Assembly (NCBI GenBank): GCA_041687115.1
Contig: JAWLCP010000142.1
Span: forward strand, 1 to 6,355
Reading direction: 5' to 3'
Source: SKLM01 sp041687115
Lineage (GTDB): Bacteria > Chloroflexota > Anaerolineae > B4-G1
DNA length: 6,355 nt
The translations under genes and the position numbers were made by a program. Below the pieces are notes generated by a model. The model ran no database searches, was not told where the DNA came from, and was given only the letters and a program-made list of their open reading frames with translations. Positions 3,849 through 6,355 of the stretch are shown here, in pieces (position 1 is the stretch's first letter; each line of letters opens with the position of its first letter).

Positions 3849-6355
3849 TCAGTCGTCCTCCGCCAATCGAGCCAGCACCCGCTCCGGGGTCGCCGGCAGC
3901 GACCGAATCCGTGTCCCGATCGCCCGGGAGACCGCGTTGATGATCGCCGGAGCCGAGGGCACGATGGCTGCCTCGCCCAGCCCCTTGGCGCCGAAGGGCC
4001 CTTCGAAACTGGGCACCTCCACCAGCGTCACCTCGATATCCGGCATCGACATCGCGGTGGGCATATAGTAGTCGCCGAGGCCGGCGCTCGCACCGGGGAT
4101 GTACTCCTCCATCAGCGCCGTTCCCATTCCCATCACCACCGCCCCCTCGATCTGTCCCCTGGCGTCGATCGGGTTGATGGCGCGCCCCACGTCGTGGGCG
4201 GCGGCCATCCGCGGCACCTCCACCTGACCCGTCCGCACGTCGACGATCACCTCGGCGACCTGCGCACCGGTGACGAACAGGGGCACGTACTCCGGCCTCG
4301 ACTCCTCCGGGAACAGCGGAGAGAGATCGAACACACCGGGGACCCTTCGTGATTTGCCGATGCGGTTGAACTCGGCAGCCACGTCGGCCAGGGAGACGGA
4401 CGACAGGCCGGTGGGGCGGGGGATCGCGACGCGATCGGCGTGCAGGGCCAGGTCCGACGGCGGACAATCGAGCATCTCAGCGGCGGTGGCCAGAATCTCC
4501 TGCCTGAGACGCTGCGCCGCTCTGCATACCGCGCCTCCCACGAAGTACGTCGCGCGCGAGGCGCCCTGGATGCCACTGTCCGGTGTGTGGCCGGTGTCCG
4601 CGTTGACCACCTCCACCCGGTCCCGCGGCACACCCAGTGTCTCCGCCGCCATCTGCGCCATGGTGGTGTTCGCGCCCTGGCCGTAGTCGGGGGCCGAGCA
4701 GTAGACGACGAAATGCCCATCCTCCCTCAGTCCTGCGTGGGCCTCCACCCGCAGCGAGCCCGACTTCCCAAACCGGTACCACATCCCGGAAAACCCGATC
4801 CCTTTGCGCAGCCACCGGGCCTCCGATGCCGCGTTGAATCCAGCCGCCTCCTCCAGGAAGTCCCGGTAGCGGGGTCGAATCGCCTCCAGCACTTCCCTGT
4901 AGCCGAGCGATTCGGCCACCGGATAGCCGAGGAAGGAGATGGATGACTGATGGATGGCGTTCTTCAGCCGGAGCTCCAGTGGATCCTCGCCCAACTGCTG
5001 GGCCAACTCGTCCAGGGTGCACTCGAGTGCGAAGATCGACTGCGGCGTGCCGAAGCCGCGGAACTGGCCCGCCTTGGGACCATTTGTGTAGACGCTCTGG
5101 GCAGCAGCGTCGACAGCCTGGTAGCGGTACGGTCCCCCGCTGGCGGTGAGCGCGTAGTTGGCGATGTACTGCCCGTGCCCGTCGTAGCCCCCCGTGTTCG
5201 CGTCGACTCGGACCCGCACCCCGGTCAGACGTCCGTCGGCGCGGGCCCCAACCCTGTACCGCACGCGGTAGGGGTGGCGCTTCGGCGAGGCCTGGAACGA
5301 TTCGCCCCGCGAATAGGCCAGGCGGACGGGCCGCCGCGCGTGGAAGGCAGCCAGCGCCGTCGCCACAAACGGCCATGGATCCTGCTTGCCGCCGAAGGAG
5401 CCACCGGTGGGGGGCATGATCACCCGCACCTGCTCCGGATCCAGCGCTAGCGCGGCCGCGATGTAACCCTGCTGCCAGTGCGGCTCGTGCGTTCCACCCA
5501 CCACCGTCAGCCGATCCGCCTCGTCGAAGGTGCCCAGCAGCGCCTCGCGCTCCAGGGCAGCGTGCTCCTGCCACGTGGTGCGGTACGTCGTCTCCAGGGT
5601 CACGTCGGACCCGTCGAAAGCGGCGTCCAGATCCCCGTGCGCCTCCCCCTCCGACACGAGCACGTTGCCCCCCTCGTAGATGGGATAGGCGTCCTCAGCC
5701 AGCGCCTCCTCCACCTCGAAGACGTGCGGCAGGGGCTCGTAGACGGCTTCGACCGCCTCAGCGCCGGCCTGCGCCCGCTCCGGGGAGGTCGCCACAACCA
5801 GCGTCACCGGGGCCCCTCTCATCCTGACCGTCTCGCCGACAGGGGTGAGGACAGGCTCGTCGCGGCTGTAGTCCCCCAGGCCGTTCTCACCCGGTATGTC
5901 CGCCGCGGTGAGGACGCAGATCACCCCTTCCAGCCTCTCCGCCCTCGCCGTGTCCAGCGCCACCAGGCGCGCGTGGTGGTGTGGACTGCGCACCACCCTG
6001 ACGTGCGCCATCTGGGGCATCTTGAGATCCTCGACGAATCGGGCCCGCCCGGTCACCTTATCAACTGAATCGGCGCGAACGGCGTCGCCACCGATGACGG
6101 GCTTCCCATACCCTTCCAGCCCTTCCTCAGGCGCCGGGCGCTTCCGCTCGCCACGCATCCGAGCTGCGGCCACGTCCACGGCCTCGACGATCCGCCTGTA
6201 GCCCGTGCAGCGGCAGAGGTTTCCCGCCAGCGCCTCGCGGATTCGCTCCTGGGTGGGATGCGGGTCGCGGTCGAGCAGCGCCTTCGCCGCCAGAAGCATC
6301 CCCGGTGTGCAGTAGCCGCACTGAACCGCGCCCAGCTCGATGAACGCCTGCTGCA
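3849..6355 (-). CDS. Molybdenum hydroxylase catalytic subunit fused to a [2Fe-2S] domain (N-terminus outside the window)
   Basis: At least 834 residues are visible and the frame is open to the window edge. Numbered from the first complete codon (6353), residues 1-65 are the C-terminal half of the xanthine dehydrogenase-type [2Fe-2S] domain, with QCGYCTPGM (C12, C15) and NLCRCTGY (C47, C49) as cluster ligands. After a charged linker, the molybdopterin domains begin near residue 83. Further motifs are GGSFGGKQ (317-324), QFRGFGTPQ (431-439), DYGQGANTT (556-564) and GAKGLGEAA (788-796). E794 matches the catalytic glutamate of the family (Glu1261 of bovine xanthine oxidase). The residue after GGK is Gln, not the substrate-binding Glu802 of xanthine oxidase, so xanthine is an unlikely substrate. 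The Fe-S/Mo fusion recalls the Desulfovibrio aldehyde oxidoreductase, but here a separate FAD subunit follows. Likely a cytoplasmic hydroxylase of an aldehyde or N-heterocycle; substrate not known. Confidence 0.93.
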   Translation of the reverse strand, partial: QQAFIELGAVQCGYCTPGMLLAAKALLDRDPHPTQERIREALAGNLCRCTGYRRIVEAVDVAAARMRGERKRPAPEEGLEGYGKPVIGGDAVRADSVDKVTGRARFVEDLKMPQMAHVRVVRSPHHHARLVALDTARAERLEGVICVLTAADIPGENGLGDYSRDEPVLTPVGETVRMRGAPVTLVVATSPERAQAGAEAVEAVYEPLPHVFEVEEALAEDAYPIYEGGNVLVSEGEAHGDLDAAFDGSDVTLETTYRTTWQEHAALEREALLGTFDEADRLTVVGGTHEPHWQQGYIAAALALDPEQVRVIMPPTGGSFGGKQDPWPFVATALAAFHARRPVRLAYSRGESFQASPKRHPYRVRYRVGARADGRLTGVRVRVDANTGGYDGHGQYIANYALTASGGPYRYQAVDAAAQSVYTNGPKAGQFRGFGTPQSIFALECTLDELAQQLGEDPLELRLKNAIHQSSISFLGYPVAESLGYREVLEAIRPRYRDFLEEAAGFNAASEARWLRKGIGFSGMWYRFGKSGSLRVEAHAGLREDGHFVVYCSAPDYGQGANTTMAQMAAETLGVPRDRVEVVNADTGHTPDSGIQGASRATYFVGGAVCRAAQRLRQEILATAAEMLDCPPSDLALHADRVAIPRPTGLSSVSLADVAAEFNRIGKSRRVPGVFDLSPLFPEESRPEYVPLFVTGAQVAEVIVDVRTGQVEVPRMAAAHDVGRAINPIDARGQIEGAVVMGMGTALMEEYIPGASAGLGDYYMPTAMSMPDIEVTLVEVPSFEGPFGAKGLGEAAIVPSAPAIINAVSRAIGTRIRSLPATPERVLARLAEDD

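Noticed and set aside
3078..4352. Plus-strand open frame of 424 codons opposite the FAD and catalytic subunits
   Set aside because: It spans the junction of two well-supported minus-strand genes, is rich in His, Arg, Gly and Asp with no domain, and is a typical high-GC shadow.
3849..6299. Start of the catalytic subunit at the ATG at 6299
   Set aside because: That methionine lies inside the CGYCTPGM iron-sulfur motif. The frame continues to the window edge with two cluster cysteines upstream of it, so the real start is outside the window.

Overview
The window is GC-rich bacterial DNA. Every gene I can support lies on the minus strand, so transcription runs from high to low coordinates. There is no RNA gene, transposase, CRISPR array or phage gene. 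The phylum cannot be fixed from the sequence. The gene mix (non-pyrrolysine MttB-type methyltransferase, molybdenum hydroxylase, IclR regulator) and a CCCTCTCCC/GGGAGAGGG intergenic repeat would suit a GC-rich environmental bacterium. Chloroflexota is one possibility, held weakly.

Layout in the direction of transcription: (1) 6355-3849, a molybdenum hydroxylase catalytic subunit whose start lies outside the window. It carries the end of a [2Fe-2S] domain fused in frame to the molybdopterin-binding domains. (2) 3845-2862, the FAD-binding subunit, only 3 nt downstream. It reads through an intergenic-type palindromic repeat (2911-2948) before reaching its stop. (3) 2821-1382, an MttB/COG5598-family methyltransferase without a pyrrolysine codon. 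(4) 1381-1248, an intergenic region with an inverted repeat and a strong sigma70-like promoter (TTGACA, 17 bp, TACGAT). (5) 1247-399, an IclR-family regulator. (6) 386-1, the N-terminal third or so of a stand-alone PLP-dependent fold-type I aminotransferase, 12 nt after the iclR stop and running off the window.

The first three genes look like one catabolic operon. The regulator and aminotransferase look like a second unit with its own promoter, probably belonging to the same pathway. My working inference is a degradation route for an N-methylated (quaternary amine or N-heterocyclic) compound. In it, the MttB-like enzyme would move a methyl group to a corrinoid protein encoded elsewhere, the molybdenum hydroxylase would oxidise the carbon skeleton, and the aminotransferase would handle an amino-acid-like intermediate. 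The substrate is not determined by the sequence.
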